Source: Planococcus maritimus (GTDB lineage Bacteria; Bacillota; Bacilli; Bacillales_A; Planococcaceae). Taken from it: 64,000 nucleotides of DNA. The stretch lies in the NCBI RefSeq assembly GCF_001687625.2, contig NZ_CP016538.2:282001-346000 (forward strand), read 5' to 3'. How positions within the stretch are numbered: the stretch's first letter is position 1; each line of letters begins with the position of its first letter. The notes under the pieces were generated by a model. The model was not told the origin of the DNA. It saw nothing but the letters and a program-made list of their open reading frames with translations, and made no database searches. Below, piece by piece: positions 25,056 through 34,888 of this stretch. The position numbers and the translations under genes were made by a program.

Positions 25056-26471
25056 ATGAAGGCATTAGCGAAACAAGGATTTACTTTATCTGTACTGATA
25101 TACGCCGTTCTTCATTTTCTTCATTATTTTCTGGCTGATCCGTGGACGGAGACCTTGTTGCCGATTGCTGGATTTTTCAGTTTGGCGTTTGCTTTCGGCG
25201 TACTGCCGCTTCGCAAACTGCAGCTTCAGACGTTTCTGACCATTACAGCGCTCGCGGTGTTGTGGTCGACGAGCGCTGATTTTTGGCAAAATTTCCAGTT
25301 GGCGCTCGTCCAGATGGAAAGTCTCATCGCGCTTTTGTTGATCGTTCCGATGATCAGCTGGGTGCTCCGGGAAGAGCCATATATCGAGGAGATTATGAGC
25401 TTCGGCAATAAATGGCTGAACAAAAGCCAGACCTTTTATGGCGGGTTGATGGGCATGACGCAGATCATTTCGCATTTCCTGTTGTTCGGGGTTGTGCCGA
25501 TGATGTACAAGTTCATCGATTCCTTCCTCAAAGATCATAAAGACGAAGCGTGGGAAAATTACAAAGGCACGGCAATCCTTCGCGGTTTCGCGTTATCGAC
25601 GATGTGGGTCATTAGCATTCCAAGTTTTATCTTTGCGGTCGGCGCGATGGATGCGGTGCTATGGAAGTCGATGCTGCTCGGACTCGGCGCAGCCATTGCC
25701 GGCACTTTGCTGTCGGTTGCCTTTGCAACGGCCGATGAGAAACGCTACGGCAAAGACTTCTCGGCCGTGCTGACGAATGAAATCGATAAAGCGGTGGCGA
25801 ACTCTCGCAACGCTGGCAAGTGGAACAAAGACGTCGCCGAATTTTGTTTTCTATTCATCTCGTTGTTCGGCACGATTTTCATCATTCACGAATGGACAGG
25901 TGCTGACTTTCTCGTCGTCATTCCGCTAGTCATTCTTGTCTGGACCTTCCTGTACTTCCTGATCAAAAAACGACCAGGGAATTATGCACGCGAAGCAGCG
26001 ATTTATTATCGGGAAGGCGTCTCGAGGCAAGCCCAGCAGTTCAGTATCTTGCTTGCTGCCGGCTTGCTTATCTATGCGCTCAACCAATCTGCAGTCGGTG
26101 ACTATGTCATCGGTGCGATGAATTATTTGACCGGTCATGTGCCATTTTTGAACTTGCTATTTCTGATTCCGTTCATCGTCATCTTCCTGGGTTTTATCGG
26201 GCTTGGGCCGCTGCCGGTCATCGTCCTTGTGACAGGGGTATTGGAATCGGCCGTGCTGCCGTTTCCACCGGAGTTGGTCGTGCTGGCGGTGACCTCGGGC
26301 AGTGTCATTTCGATTATCTTGTCACCTTTTGTTATGCCGGTGATCATCTTGAGCAGCGTGAATGGCTTGAGCGGCATTCGCAATGGCTTACGCTTTAATT
26401 TGAAATTCGCGATTGCTTTTTATGTGATGATGCAACTATTCGTACAGACCTTATTGTATTTCTGGAGTTGA
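25056..26471 (+). CDS. Polytopic membrane protein, permease-like
   Basis: A 471-residue membrane protein with about 10-12 hydrophobic segments. Two regions look like the re-entrant or broken helices of nucleoside/organic-anion carriers: FYGGLMGMTQIISHFLLFG around residues 129-147 and the GFIGLGPLPVIVLVTGVLE region around 384-402. The start at 25056 follows AAGGAGGG at 7 nt spacing; a TTG 6 nt upstream is less well placed. It has its own terminator. It lies upstream of a formamidase gene, but with a terminator and a new promoter between. Substrate and family are not recognised. Confidence 0.65.
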   Translation: MKALAKQGFTLSVLIYAVLHFLHYFLADPWTETLLPIAGFFSLAFAFGVLPLRKLQLQTFLTITALAVLWSTSADFWQNFQLALVQMESLIALLLIVPMISWVLREEPYIEEIMSFGNKWLNKSQTFYGGLMGMTQIISHFLLFGVVPMMYKFIDSFLKDHKDEAWENYKGTAILRGFALSTMWVISIPSFIFAVGAMDAVLWKSMLLGLGAAIAGTLLSVAFATADEKRYGKDFSAVLTNEIDKAVANSRNAGKWNKDVAEFCFLFISLFGTIFIIHEWTGADFLVVIPLVILVWTFLYFLIKKRPGNYAREAAIYYREGVSRQAQQFSILLAAGLLIYALNQSAVGDYVIGAMNYLTGHVPFLNLLFLIPFIVIFLGFIGLGPLPVIVLVTGVLESAVLPFPPELVVLAVTSGSVISIILSPFVMPVIILSSVNGLSGIRNGLRFNLKFAIAFYVMMQLFVQTLLYFWS

Positions 26472-26511
26472 AAAAATGCCCGAAGAACTTAATTGTTCTT
26501 CGGGCATTTTT
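26472..26511 (+). terminator. Terminator of the permease-like gene
   Basis: AAAAATGCCCGAAGAAC / GTTCTTCGGGCATTTTT with loop TTAATT, a 17-bp stem. Confidence 0.92.
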
Positions 26512-26579
26512 GAATCTTCATTGAATATAAAGTCCTTTTGTCATATAATTTAGAAAATATAGAAAAGGGAGGCTGTCGA

Positions 26580-27881
26580 ATGTCTGAGAATGCTGTCGAT
26601 ACTTTATTGGTCAACCGTTATGTCAACGGGGTGCTCGACCCTGATAAAGAAATGCTTGGCCCGGTGAAAGACGGCGGGCATATCATTGCCCATACTGCAC
26701 CGGGATGCTGGGGCCCGATGATCACGCCGTGCATCCGGGGCGGCCATGAAGTGACGCAGCCGGTTCACGTTGAAGGAGCAGAACCGGGAGATGCGATCGT
26801 CATCCGCATCAAGTCGGTGGAAGTGACATCGCTTGCGACGGCTTCTGGCAATGACAAGCCAATCGAAGGACGCTTCCTAGGCGATCCGTTTGTAGCTGTG
26901 AAGTGCCCGGGATGTGGAACCTTGTATCCCGAAACCATTATCCAAGGCGTCGGCAGCGGGGCAATTCGCTGTGCCAATTGCGGAGAAGATGTCAGCCCGT
27001 TCGAATTTACGCACGGTTACACCATGACGTTCAGCGACAAAGGCGATGTGGGCATTACGGTGTCGAAACAAGCGGCCGAAACCATTGCACAAGATGGCAA
27101 GGAATACATGAAAACGCCCGAACATTCGGTGCAAAATCCCGTAGTCACCTTTGCGCCACACGATTTGGTCGGCACAATCGCACGCATGCGCCCGTTTCTT
27201 GGCCAACTCGGTACGACGCCTTCCCGACCAACACCCGATTCACATAATGCGGGCGATTTCGGCTCGTTTCTTGTTGGCGCACCCCATGAATACACGAGCA
27301 CGCAAGAAGAACTTGAAACTCACCGGACAGATGGCCATATGGATATCAGCCGCGTGCGGGCTGGGGCAGTGCTTGTATGTCCCGTCAAAGTGAAAGGTGG
27401 CGGCGTCTATTTGGGGGATATGCACGCCATGCAAGGCGACGGCGAAATTGCGGGGCATACTTCCGATGTGTCGGGCATCAGCCATTTGCAAGTACATGTG
27501 TTAAAGGGGCTTGGGAATGCCGGGCCGATTCTGTTCCCGAATGTTGAAGATTTGCCCTATACGGCAAAGCCGTTCACAGAAGCTGAAAAAGCCTCCGCCC
27601 AAAAACTGGCTGAACGTTTTGGGTTGGAACAGCTGGAAGATTCATGGCCGATTTCCTTTGTCGGTTCGGGGCCGACCTTAAACGATGCGACAGAAAATGG
27701 CCTGCAACGCGCTGCGGATTTGTTTGGCGTTACCGTGCCAGAAATCATGAACCGCGCCACGGTAACAGGGTCGATCGAAATCGGCCGCCACCCAGGCGTC
27801 GTCACCGTGACGTTCTTGGCACCGGAAAGTTATTTGAAAGCAGCGGGCTTATTCGACCTTGCGAAAGCGCAATATGGATAA
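26580..27881 (+). CDS. fmdA: Acetamidase/formamidase
   Basis: A 433-residue FmdA/AmdA-family amidase hydrolysing formamide or short amides to ammonia and acid. Family landmarks are HIIAHTAPGCWGPMI near the start, PGDAIVIRI, GDFGSFLVG, GGGVYLGDMHAMQGDGE and GRHPGVVTV. A CPGC...CANC pair around residues 107-140 would form a small zinc ribbon. The start at 26580 follows GGGAGG, and TATAAT at 26544-26549 is a likely -10. It could be involved in nitrogen supply. No regulator is adjacent. Confidence 0.88.
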   Translation: MSENAVDTLLVNRYVNGVLDPDKEMLGPVKDGGHIIAHTAPGCWGPMITPCIRGGHEVTQPVHVEGAEPGDAIVIRIKSVEVTSLATASGNDKPIEGRFLGDPFVAVKCPGCGTLYPETIIQGVGSGAIRCANCGEDVSPFEFTHGYTMTFSDKGDVGITVSKQAAETIAQDGKEYMKTPEHSVQNPVVTFAPHDLVGTIARMRPFLGQLGTTPSRPTPDSHNAGDFGSFLVGAPHEYTSTQEELETHRTDGHMDISRVRAGAVLVCPVKVKGGGVYLGDMHAMQGDGEIAGHTSDVSGISHLQVHVLKGLGNAGPILFPNVEDLPYTAKPFTEAEKASAQKLAERFGLEQLEDSWPISFVGSGPTLNDATENGLQRAADLFGVTVPEIMNRATVTGSIEIGRHPGVVTVTFLAPESYLKAAGLFDLAKAQYG

Positions 27882-27883
27882 TA

Positions 27884-27920
27884 AAAAACCCGCCATTCAA
27901 AAGTTGAATGGCGGGTTTTT
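27884..27920. terminator. Bidirectional terminator between fmdA and aroK
   Basis: A 17-bp stem AAAAACCCGCCATTCAA / TTGAATGGCGGGTTTTT with loop AAG between convergent genes. Confidence 0.92.
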
Positions 27921-27929
27921 GCACACCTG

Positions 27930-28484
27930 TCATGGCTGTGGCGCGTGGATATCCCAGGACATTTTCAATGAGTCAGCCAAATAATCAGCAGCGTCCATCG
28001 CTTCAAAATCGTCGACTCGGAATTCGGAGTGGTTGGCTGCATAAATCGATTGACGCTCGCGGAAAAGCTGTTCCATCTCCTGAAGGGTTTTATCTTTCAA
28101 CAGCGGCCGTGTTTCCGTCAGGATGTGAATGCGTTCTTTCCAGGAATCCCAGGAAATATCGAAATATAGGACGGTGCAATTGGCTAGGCAATTACGGCGG
28201 TTTTCTTCTTGAAGAAACGCGCCTCCCCCAACAGAAATCACAAGCAGAGGTTGGCTGCCAAAAGCTTTGATCAATTCCCGTTCTTTGTCGCGAAATGTCT
28301 GTTCACCGTAAATGTTAAAAATTTCTGGTATCGGCATGCCGAATACCTTTTCAATTTCTTCATCGATGTCGATGAAATCGCGGTAAAGGCGGCGGGCCAA
28401 AAGCTTGCCGACTGTCGTTTTTCCAGCTCCCATAAACCCTGTGCAGACGATGCTTTTCTCGCGGACGGACAAAGGAAAATTCAA
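27930..28484 (-). CDS. aroK: Shikimate kinase
   Basis: A 184-residue kinase of the aromatic amino acid pathway (shikimate to shikimate-3-phosphate). Walker A is GFMGAGKT at residues 16-23, the DID motif lies at 38-40, the FRDKERE motif binds shikimate, and VGGGAFL is the Walker B-like Gly loop. The frame runs far upstream, but AGAGAGTGG lies 5 nt before the TTG at 28484 and gives the normal family length, so I place the start there. The gene stands alone, away from other aro genes. Confidence 0.88.
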   Translation of the reverse strand: MNFPLSVREKSIVCTGFMGAGKTTVGKLLARRLYRDFIDIDEEIEKVFGMPIPEIFNIYGEQTFRDKERELIKAFGSQPLLVISVGGGAFLQEENRRNCLANCTVLYFDISWDSWKERIHILTETRPLLKDKTLQEMEQLFRERQSIYAANHSEFRVDDFEAMDAADYLADSLKMSWDIHAPQP

Positions 28485-28647
28485 CGCAACCACTCTCTTT
28501 CTAATTAAAATATCTAATTCACTCCACCACTTTACCGCACTGCATGGATGAATTGAAGAGGGAAAGTGAAAATCTAGCGAAACTTTACATTGCAGGCGGA
28601 TGAATGATTGATGCGAGAGCGACGGCAAAACCAAAAGGAGGGATAGG

Positions 28648-29682
28648 ATGAGCAGTACATACATAGTTAGTGGGTCTTATGCATCCGCCGAACAGGCAGG
28701 CATCACGCTTTGGGAATTAGAGCCTGTTACGGGGAAGTTGGCGAAAAAAGCTGAAATTCCTGGAGTGGAACGCCCTTCATTTCTCGCGGTTCATCCGAAC
28801 GGCACGAGTTTTACAGCCGTCAGCGAAACGGGAGACGGGGAGGTCGTAGCCTATTGGCTAAACCCTCAAAAAGGCCTGATCCAAGAGCTGAATCGCCAGC
28901 CTGCTGGGGGCGACCATCCTGCCCACATTACAATCGATGAAGATGGGCAATGGGTGGTTTCCGTCACGTATTCCGGAGCGAACGTTACGGTTCATCCCCT
29001 GCGGTCAGATGGGTCGATCGGTGAAATGGCCGATTCGAAACACCATGAAGGGAGTGGGGCAGTTGCAGACCGGCAAGACGCCGCCCATCCGCATTCAGCG
29101 CTTCAACTGCCAGGAACGAATCGTTTTTTTGTTTCCGACCTCGGAATGGATGCAATTGTCCGCTACCGTCTCGATTTGCATTCCGGAAAACTGGAGCAAG
29201 AAGCTGTGACCAAGACAGCACCCGGCGCAGGGCCGAGGCATCTGGCGGTTCATCCGTCCGAAGCCTATGTATACGGCGTCAATGAACTCAATTCGACGGT
29301 TTCGGTATATGCGCTCGAAGGTCGTAACCTGAAAGAAAGGCAGAATATCTCGGCGTTGCCAGAACAGTTCACAGGAGACAATACGGCTGCTGAAATCGCT
29401 GTATCGACAGATGGGCGATTCGTCTATGTGTCAAACCGGGGCCATGACAGCATAGCGGTGTTCCGGGTCGCACAAGGCTTACTCGAAGCGGTTGGCCATG
29501 CGGATGCCGGCGGAGCGGGGCCAAGGCATTTTACGCTGGTGCCAAATAGCCCATGGATCGTCATCGCCCATGAAGGCTCGGGGACGATCGCCGTCAAACG
29601 CATCGGCGAAGACGGCATGCCAGGCGAAACAGTCGATAGTGTCGAGACGGTTACGCCTGTCTGCGTGCGCTTGCTGAAATAG
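28648..29682 (+). CDS. 6-phosphogluconolactonase-like beta-propeller lactonase
   Basis: A 344-residue seven-bladed propeller protein of the lactonase family (Pgl/YkgB type). Repeated blade motifs include HPNG, GDHPAHI, GAGPRHLAVHP and GAGPRHFTLVPN; the HPxxxxxY and the GPRH motifs contain the residues typical of cytoplasmic 6-phosphogluconolactonases. It would act in the oxidative pentose phosphate pathway, though related propellers have other lactone substrates. The start follows AAAGGAGGG. Monocistronic; only a weak hairpin (about 29685-29709) follows. Confidence 0.82.
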   Translation: MSSTYIVSGSYASAEQAGITLWELEPVTGKLAKKAEIPGVERPSFLAVHPNGTSFTAVSETGDGEVVAYWLNPQKGLIQELNRQPAGGDHPAHITIDEDGQWVVSVTYSGANVTVHPLRSDGSIGEMADSKHHEGSGAVADRQDAAHPHSALQLPGTNRFFVSDLGMDAIVRYRLDLHSGKLEQEAVTKTAPGAGPRHLAVHPSEAYVYGVNELNSTVSVYALEGRNLKERQNISALPEQFTGDNTAAEIAVSTDGRFVYVSNRGHDSIAVFRVAQGLLEAVGHADAGGAGPRHFTLVPNSPWIVIAHEGSGTIAVKRIGEDGMPGETVDSVETVTPVCVRLLK

Positions 29683-29710
29683 CAAAAGGCAGAGCCGCAG
29701 CCCTGCCTTG

Positions 29711-30040
29711 TCACCAATCGGTTTGTGTTTTTTCCATCAGCCCTAGTTCTTTCAATAGCCGGATGGCCGGGCTGTCCTGATTGCTTTGGAATGCTTTTTC
29801 CGTACATTCGGAATGCGGGGGGTAATTCAATTCCTGTGCTTGGCCGAGCGTCGATTCTTCCAAGAAATTTGTTGGATCGGATTGTTCAAAACAAGACGGC
29901 GCAATAAACGTACGATGCGTATGTTCAAGCACAATGCGGCTTTGTGCGGAAGGCTCATTTTCCTGAGGTATGAAAAACCAGGTAGCCGCAGCAACCAAGA
30001 GCAAGAGTACGGCAGCTATGACCAGCGGCTTTCGTTTCAT
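29711..30040 (-). CDS. Small anchored protein downstream of sco
   Basis: A 109-residue protein: basic MKRKP, a hydrophobic segment at residues 5-23, then an extracytoplasmic region with two Cys (in APSCFEQ and HSECTEK) about 30 residues apart. The ATG overlaps the stop of the upstream Sco-like gene by 4 nt, so the two are co-translated. The paired cysteines and histidines (HTHRTF) would suit a metal or redox role next to Sco, but this is inference. I recognise no named family. Confidence 0.65.
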   Translation of the reverse strand: MKRKPLVIAAVLLLLVAAATWFFIPQENEPSAQSRIVLEHTHRTFIAPSCFEQSDPTNFLEESTLGQAQELNYPPHSECTEKAFQSNQDSPAIRLLKELGLMEKTQTDW

Positions 30041-30624
30041 CCTTCTGCCTCCTCGACGAGGATCTCCGCATCGCGCACGATGTCTTCAACCGGCGGGTTC
30101 AGTCCATCGTAGTCTTTCATGATGACGCCTTCGTGATTCACCAAGTAAAAAGAAGTGCCGTGGATTACTTGCGTATCATCTTGAGGCTTCTGGGCAATGG
30201 CCTTGAAGTTCTCGAGTGCAAAGTCAGCAATTTGCTCTTGGGAATAGCCGGTCAGTAAATGCCAGCTGGTCAAATCGACATCGTAGTTTTCCGCATATGA
30301 TTTCAAGATTTCCGGTGTGTCGACAGTCGGGTCTACGCTGAATGACACGATCTCGACATCAAGTCCTTGCGCCTGAAGTTCTTCCTGGACGCCTTTCATA
30401 TTCGCCATCATTGGTAGGCAGACCGTTGTGCAGCTAGTGAAGACAAAATCGGCCAGCCAGACTTTTCCTTCGAGGTCGCTGGATCCGAAGTCTTCATCAT
30501 TATGGTCGGTGAATGTGAATTCTTCTGTTTCCCAATTCAATGGGTTATCAATGCCTTGGCCGCAGGCAGTCAAAAACAACATGCCAATCAGCATACAGCT
30601 CAGTAAATAAGTTTGGGCTCGCAA
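30037..30624 (-). CDS. Sco1/SenC-family lipoprotein (copper chaperone for cytochrome oxidase)
   Basis: A 195-residue lipoprotein: lipobox LTAC with Cys21, then a thioredoxin fold. The copper-binding CxxxC is TSCTTVCLP, and the conserved His is in VIHGTSFYLV. Family members deliver copper to the CuA site of cytochrome c oxidase on the outer face of the membrane. The start is a TTG at 30624, behind AAAGGA; an ATG ten codons later would cut the basic N-terminus. It overlaps the next small gene by 4 nt. No cytochrome oxidase genes are in this window. Confidence 0.87.
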   Translation of the reverse strand: MRAQTYLLSCMLIGMLFLTACGQGIDNPLNWETEEFTFTDHNDEDFGSSDLEGKVWLADFVFTSCTTVCLPMMANMKGVQEELQAQGLDVEIVSFSVDPTVDTPEILKSYAENYDVDLTSWHLLTGYSQEQIADFALENFKAIAQKPQDDTQVIHGTSFYLVNHEGVIMKDYDGLNPPVEDIVRDAEILVEEAEG

Positions 30625-30840
30625 TTATTTCGCGTCCTTTCTGTATTGAAGCTAGTCTTTCTTTAGCCTATTCCAAACCAGACCTGACGACAAGCCGGTT
30701 ATCACGTAAAAATATGAAGACATTGCGACATTCCCACTATTTATGGAAAATTTTAGCACATAACGGCATCTTAACAAGGACTTTACATTCCAAATGTAGA
30801 ATAGAAACTAAACTTGGTTTCGGCCAAAAGGAGGCGCTGC

Positions 30841-32724
30841 ATGGAATTTTTGTTGAATACATGGACGACAGAACGGCTACAAGCTTTTCATGAAGGGCAA
30901 ATGGTTGATGGCTATTTGTATTTCGGAGCGCATGCACTTGGGAAAGAAACCACCTTTTCGGTTTGGGCCCCTGAAATCGACGGCATTGATGTCGTCTGTG
31001 TCGATCCCGAGACAGAACGCGTCTCCACTTACGCGCTGGAGCGGCATCCGCATGATTCAAGCATATGGGGAGTGAGTATCCCTGAAAACCTGGAAGGCCA
31101 GCTCTATGAATATGCGCTTCGGACACCGAGTGGCGAAGTGCTATGGAAATCGGATCCGTATGCGAGGCAAAGCGAGAAGCGCCCGTTCACCAAATCGATT
31201 GTTTCCGGTTCTAGCGAATACACGTGGCCATTGGATGTGCTCAAGCATAAGCAAACGATCAACGACCGGCATCTGGAACGCCCGATGGCTATTTACGAAG
31301 TGCATATCGGCACTTGGCGGCGCAAGGCAGACGGCGAGTTTTACACGTATCGCGAAATTGCGGACCAGCTGATCCCCTACGTCATCGATATGGGCTTCAC
31401 ACATATCGAGATTCTGCCGATTACCGAGCATCCGCTCGATGAATCTTGGGGCTACCAGACAACTGGGTATTTTTCACCGACTGGCCGCTATGGCACGGCT
31501 GATGAATTGAAGTATTTCGTTACAGCTTGCGCAGAACATGGACTAGGTTTGATCTTGGACTGGGTCCCGGGCCATTTTTGCGTGGACCAGCACGGGTTGG
31601 CGAATTTCAATGGCCAATTGCTTTACGAAGAAGCGCGGGAAGAACGCCGCATGAACCCGGATTGGGGAACCTTGAACTTTGATATCAATAAAGGCGAAGT
31701 GGTGAGCTTTATCTTATCGAGTGCCCATTACTGGCTCGAGGAATTTAAGTTTGACGGTTACCGGATGGATGCGCTCGTCAATCTCTTGTTCATCCCGAAC
31801 ATTAAGGAACGACCCCATAACGAAGAAGGGGCGGAGTTTCTCAGGAAGTTGACCGCTAGCCTGAAACGCCATTATCCGGAGAAATTACTGATTGCCGAAG
31901 ATGCCTGGCATTACCCGAAAGTGACGCATCCGGTCGAATTCGGCGGTGTTGGCTTTGATTACAAATGGAATTTCGGCTGGATGCATGACACGCTCGAGTA
32001 TATGAAAACGCCGCCGGCAGAGCGCTCAAAAGCGCATGGGAAAATGAATTTCTCAATGGTGTATCAATACGAAGAGCGTTACCAGGTGATTTTTTCCCAC
32101 GACACTGTAGCGGATGGCCGGAAATCCTTGCTCAACAAACTGCCGGGCACGAGGGAAGAACGCTTCCTTCAATTGCGGTTGCTGTTTGGGTTTTGGATGG
32201 CGCATCCGGGTAAGAAACTATTGTTCATGGGACAGGAGTTCGGCCATTTCGAGGAATGGGAATTCCAGCCGGAACTCGACTGGGCGTCGCTCGAAGATCC
32301 ACAGCATAAGAGAATCCATGAATTCATGAAAGAATTGCTGGCGTTCTACCGAAGCGAAAAAGCGTTTTTTGAACTCGATGATGAGCGCGATGGCTTTTTG
32401 TGGCTCGATGCCGATAACCATGAACAAAGCGTAGCGAGCTTTATCCGCAGAGGGTTTTTGCCAGAAGACGAATGCCTTGTGTTATGCAATTTCTCTGAAC
32501 ATCGTTATGAAGAGTTTCAAGTGGGCGCACCACAAAAAGGGCTTTACGAAGAGATATTTTCCACCAACGCAGCACAATTTGGTGGTTCTGCAGCAGAGTT
32601 GCAGCAGGCGGTGGAAACACTTGATATCATGTGCGACGATCAGCCTTTTTCATTAACACTTGATTTGCCGCCGTTCACGGTGAGTATTTGGAAAAAAAGA
32701 CAGGATGGGAGTGGTTTGTTGTGA
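30841..32724 (+). CDS. glgB: 1,4-alpha-glucan branching enzyme
   Basis: A 627-residue GH13 enzyme that adds alpha-1,6 branches to glycogen. An N-terminal CBM48 domain ([20 protein letters not shown]) precedes the catalytic barrel. The nucleophile Asp310 (YRMDAL), acid/base Glu353 (IAEDA) and Asp421 (SHDTV) are present; the usual SHDEV is SHDTV here. It is the first gene of glgBCDAP. The start follows AAAGGAGG at 30841. The stop overlaps the GTG of glgC. The 216 bp upstream hold an inverted repeat ACATTCCAAATGT (30784-30796) but no convincing promoter. Confidence 0.95.
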   Translation: MEFLLNTWTTERLQAFHEGQMVDGYLYFGAHALGKETTFSVWAPEIDGIDVVCVDPETERVSTYALERHPHDSSIWGVSIPENLEGQLYEYALRTPSGEVLWKSDPYARQSEKRPFTKSIVSGSSEYTWPLDVLKHKQTINDRHLERPMAIYEVHIGTWRRKADGEFYTYREIADQLIPYVIDMGFTHIEILPITEHPLDESWGYQTTGYFSPTGRYGTADELKYFVTACAEHGLGLILDWVPGHFCVDQHGLANFNGQLLYEEAREERRMNPDWGTLNFDINKGEVVSFILSSAHYWLEEFKFDGYRMDALVNLLFIPNIKERPHNEEGAEFLRKLTASLKRHYPEKLLIAEDAWHYPKVTHPVEFGGVGFDYKWNFGWMHDTLEYMKTPPAERSKAHGKMNFSMVYQYEERYQVIFSHDTVADGRKSLLNKLPGTREERFLQLRLLFGFWMAHPGKKLLFMGQEFGHFEEWEFQPELDWASLEDPQHKRIHEFMKELLAFYRSEKAFFELDDERDGFLWLDADNHEQSVASFIRRGFLPEDECLVLCNFSEHRYEEFQVGAPQKGLYEEIFSTNAAQFGGSAAELQQAVETLDIMCDDQPFSLTLDLPPFTVSIWKKRQDGSGLL

Positions 32725-33869
32725 ATGAAAAAGTAGTTGCGATGCTTCTCGCGGGTGGCCAAGGGAGCCGCTTGAAATCATTAACATATGATATTGCGAA
32801 ACCAGCCATTCCTTATGGCGGGAAATACCGGATCATTGATTTTCCTTTATCGAATTGCACCAATTCCGGCATCACGACAGTCGGCGTCTTAACGCAGTAT
32901 CAGCCGCATGCGCTCCATCGCTATATCGGGCTTGGTACGCCTTGGGATTTGGATCGCCATAAAGGCGGGGTGACCATGTTGCCGCCATATGCTGAAATCG
33001 ATGGCATTAAATGGTATGCGGGAACGGCCAGTGCCATTTACCAGAACATCAATTACCTGACCAGTTGCGAGCCAGAATATGTATTGATTTTATCAGGAGA
33101 TCATATTTACAAAATGGATTATGAAAAACTCGTAGAATACCACAAAGAAAAACAAGCCGACGTCACGGTTTCTGTTTTAGAAGTGCCGTGGGAAGAGGCA
33201 AGCCGCTTCGGTATCGTCAACACTGACGACGATATGCACATTGTAGAATTTGACGAAAAACCGGAAAAGCCGAAAAGTAATCTCGCTTCTATGGGCGTTT
33301 ATGTATTCGATTGGAAAAAGTTAGAGCATTACTTGGAAGAAGATAATAGCAATGAACAATCCAGCCATGATTTCGGGAAAGACATTCTGCCGAAAATGCT
33401 GGCAGAGCAAAAGAAAATGGTAGCCTACCCGTTCAAGGGGTATTGGAAAGATGTCGGAACGGTCGACAGCCTATGGGAAGCGAATATGGATTTGCTTGAC
33501 CCGTCAGAAGGGCTCGTCTTGCACGATCCTGCGTGGCGAATTTACTCATCGAACCCCCAATTGCCGCCACAAGTGATTACCGATACTGGTCGCGTGCAAG
33601 GTTCCATGGTCAACGAAGGCTGCGTCATTAGCGGAACAGTCAATCATTCAGTCATTTTCCAAAATGTCCTGGTTGAGCAGGAAGCGGTCGTAGAAGACAG
33701 TGTCGTCATGAGCGGAACAAAAATCGGGCGTGGAGCCCAGTTGAGCCGCGTCATCGTTCCGCCAGATGTCACGGTTCCGGAAAATTATCAATTGCTTGAA
33801 CCGGCAGCAGGCATCACGCTATTGACGCAAGACTTAATCGATTCATGGAAGGAGAGTGGACAGCAATGA
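32721..33869 (+). CDS. glgC: Glucose-1-phosphate adenylyltransferase
   Basis: A 382-residue enzyme making ADP-glucose from glucose-1-P and ATP. The signature [14 protein letters not shown] is at residues 9-22, with [15 protein letters not shown], the [10 protein letters not shown] active site, EFDEKPEKP and a C-terminal left-handed beta-helix. The start is a GTG at 32721 overlapping the glgB stop (GTGA), with GGGAGTGG upstream; this gives the expected short N-terminus. The stop overlaps the glgD start. Confidence 0.95.
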   Translation: MNEKVVAMLLAGGQGSRLKSLTYDIAKPAIPYGGKYRIIDFPLSNCTNSGITTVGVLTQYQPHALHRYIGLGTPWDLDRHKGGVTMLPPYAEIDGIKWYAGTASAIYQNINYLTSCEPEYVLILSGDHIYKMDYEKLVEYHKEKQADVTVSVLEVPWEEASRFGIVNTDDDMHIVEFDEKPEKPKSNLASMGVYVFDWKKLEHYLEEDNSNEQSSHDFGKDILPKMLAEQKKMVAYPFKGYWKDVGTVDSLWEANMDLLDPSEGLVLHDPAWRIYSSNPQLPPQVITDTGRVQGSMVNEGCVISGTVNHSVIFQNVLVEQEAVVEDSVVMSGTKIGRGAQLSRVIVPPDVTVPENYQLLEPAAGITLLTQDLIDSWKESGQQ

Positions 33870-34888
33870 CTTTGATGGCTGCAGTGGACGCTTCTGTAAA
33901 AGTAGCAGGGCTCCAAGACCTGACCATTCATCGATCGGTTTCTTCGATTCCGTTCGCGGGGAGATACCGCCTGATCGATTTCGCTTTATCGAATTTAGTG
34001 AATGCAGATGTCAATTCAGTCGGCATTTTCGCTTCGCAACCCTTTGGTTCGCTGATTGATCATATCGGAGTTGGGAAAAGCTGGGATTTAGACCGACGCA
34101 AAGAAGGCTTGTTCTTTCTCCCAACCACTCATCAAAACGGAGGCATCGCCACAGTTGGATCCTTCCGCGACTTTGAAGAAAATCTTCAGTTTTTTGAAAA
34201 AAGCCGTCAAACGCATGTCGTGGTGACAAGCAGTTTTGTCGCGGGGCAATTGGATTATAAAGAAATGCTTGCCAGTCATTTAGCGTCTGGCAATGACATT
34301 ACGGAAGCCATCGGCGCAAGCGGCTCCTTAAAATCATACATTCTATCGCGCAGGTTGATTCTTGAATTGATTCACTCTTATCGGGAAAAGCGCATTCTCA
34401 GTGTCGAAGACTTAGTAAACTTGAAAAAAGCTCCGTATACATACGGAGTATATGAATACAAAGGGTATTTCGCAATCATCGATTCGATTCAGCAGTATTT
34501 TAAAGAGTCGCTTGGGCTATTGGACGAGAACAACCGCCGATTGCTGTTTTTGCCTCAAGCTCCCATCTATACAAAAGTGAAAGACGAGCCGCCGACGCGT
34601 TACTTGGATGGATCAGACGTATCGAATTCGATGATGGCCAATGGCAGCACCATTATGGGCAATGTCAAGAACAGTATCATCAGCCGTGCAGTCACAATCG
34701 GCCGCAACGCAAATCTTGACAGCTGCATCATCATGCAAAAATGCACCATCGAAGAAAATTGCGAACTTGCTTATGTAGTTGCCGATAAAGACGTCTATAT
34801 TGAAAAAGGTGTCAAGCTGACCGGCACAGCTGACCGGCCAATTGTCCTTCGAAAAGGCGAGCGGGTCACAAAGGAGGATGCCCAATGA
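33866..34888 (+). CDS. glgD: GlgD subunit of ADP-glucose pyrophosphorylase
   Basis: A 340-residue paralogue of GlgC. The nucleotide-binding GGxGxRL loop is absent at the N-terminus, while the [19 protein letters not shown] region and the beta-helix repeats are kept. In Bacilli GlgD is a non-catalytic partner that raises GlgC activity. The ATG at 33866 overlaps the glgC stop (ATGA), with AAGGAGAG upstream, and its stop overlaps the glgA start. Confidence 0.92.
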   Translation: MTLMAAVDASVKVAGLQDLTIHRSVSSIPFAGRYRLIDFALSNLVNADVNSVGIFASQPFGSLIDHIGVGKSWDLDRRKEGLFFLPTTHQNGGIATVGSFRDFEENLQFFEKSRQTHVVVTSSFVAGQLDYKEMLASHLASGNDITEAIGASGSLKSYILSRRLILELIHSYREKRILSVEDLVNLKKAPYTYGVYEYKGYFAIIDSIQQYFKESLGLLDENNRRLLFLPQAPIYTKVKDEPPTRYLDGSDVSNSMMANGSTIMGNVKNSIISRAVTIGRNANLDSCIIMQKCTIEENCELAYVVADKDVYIEKGVKLTGTADRPIVLRKGERVTKEDAQ

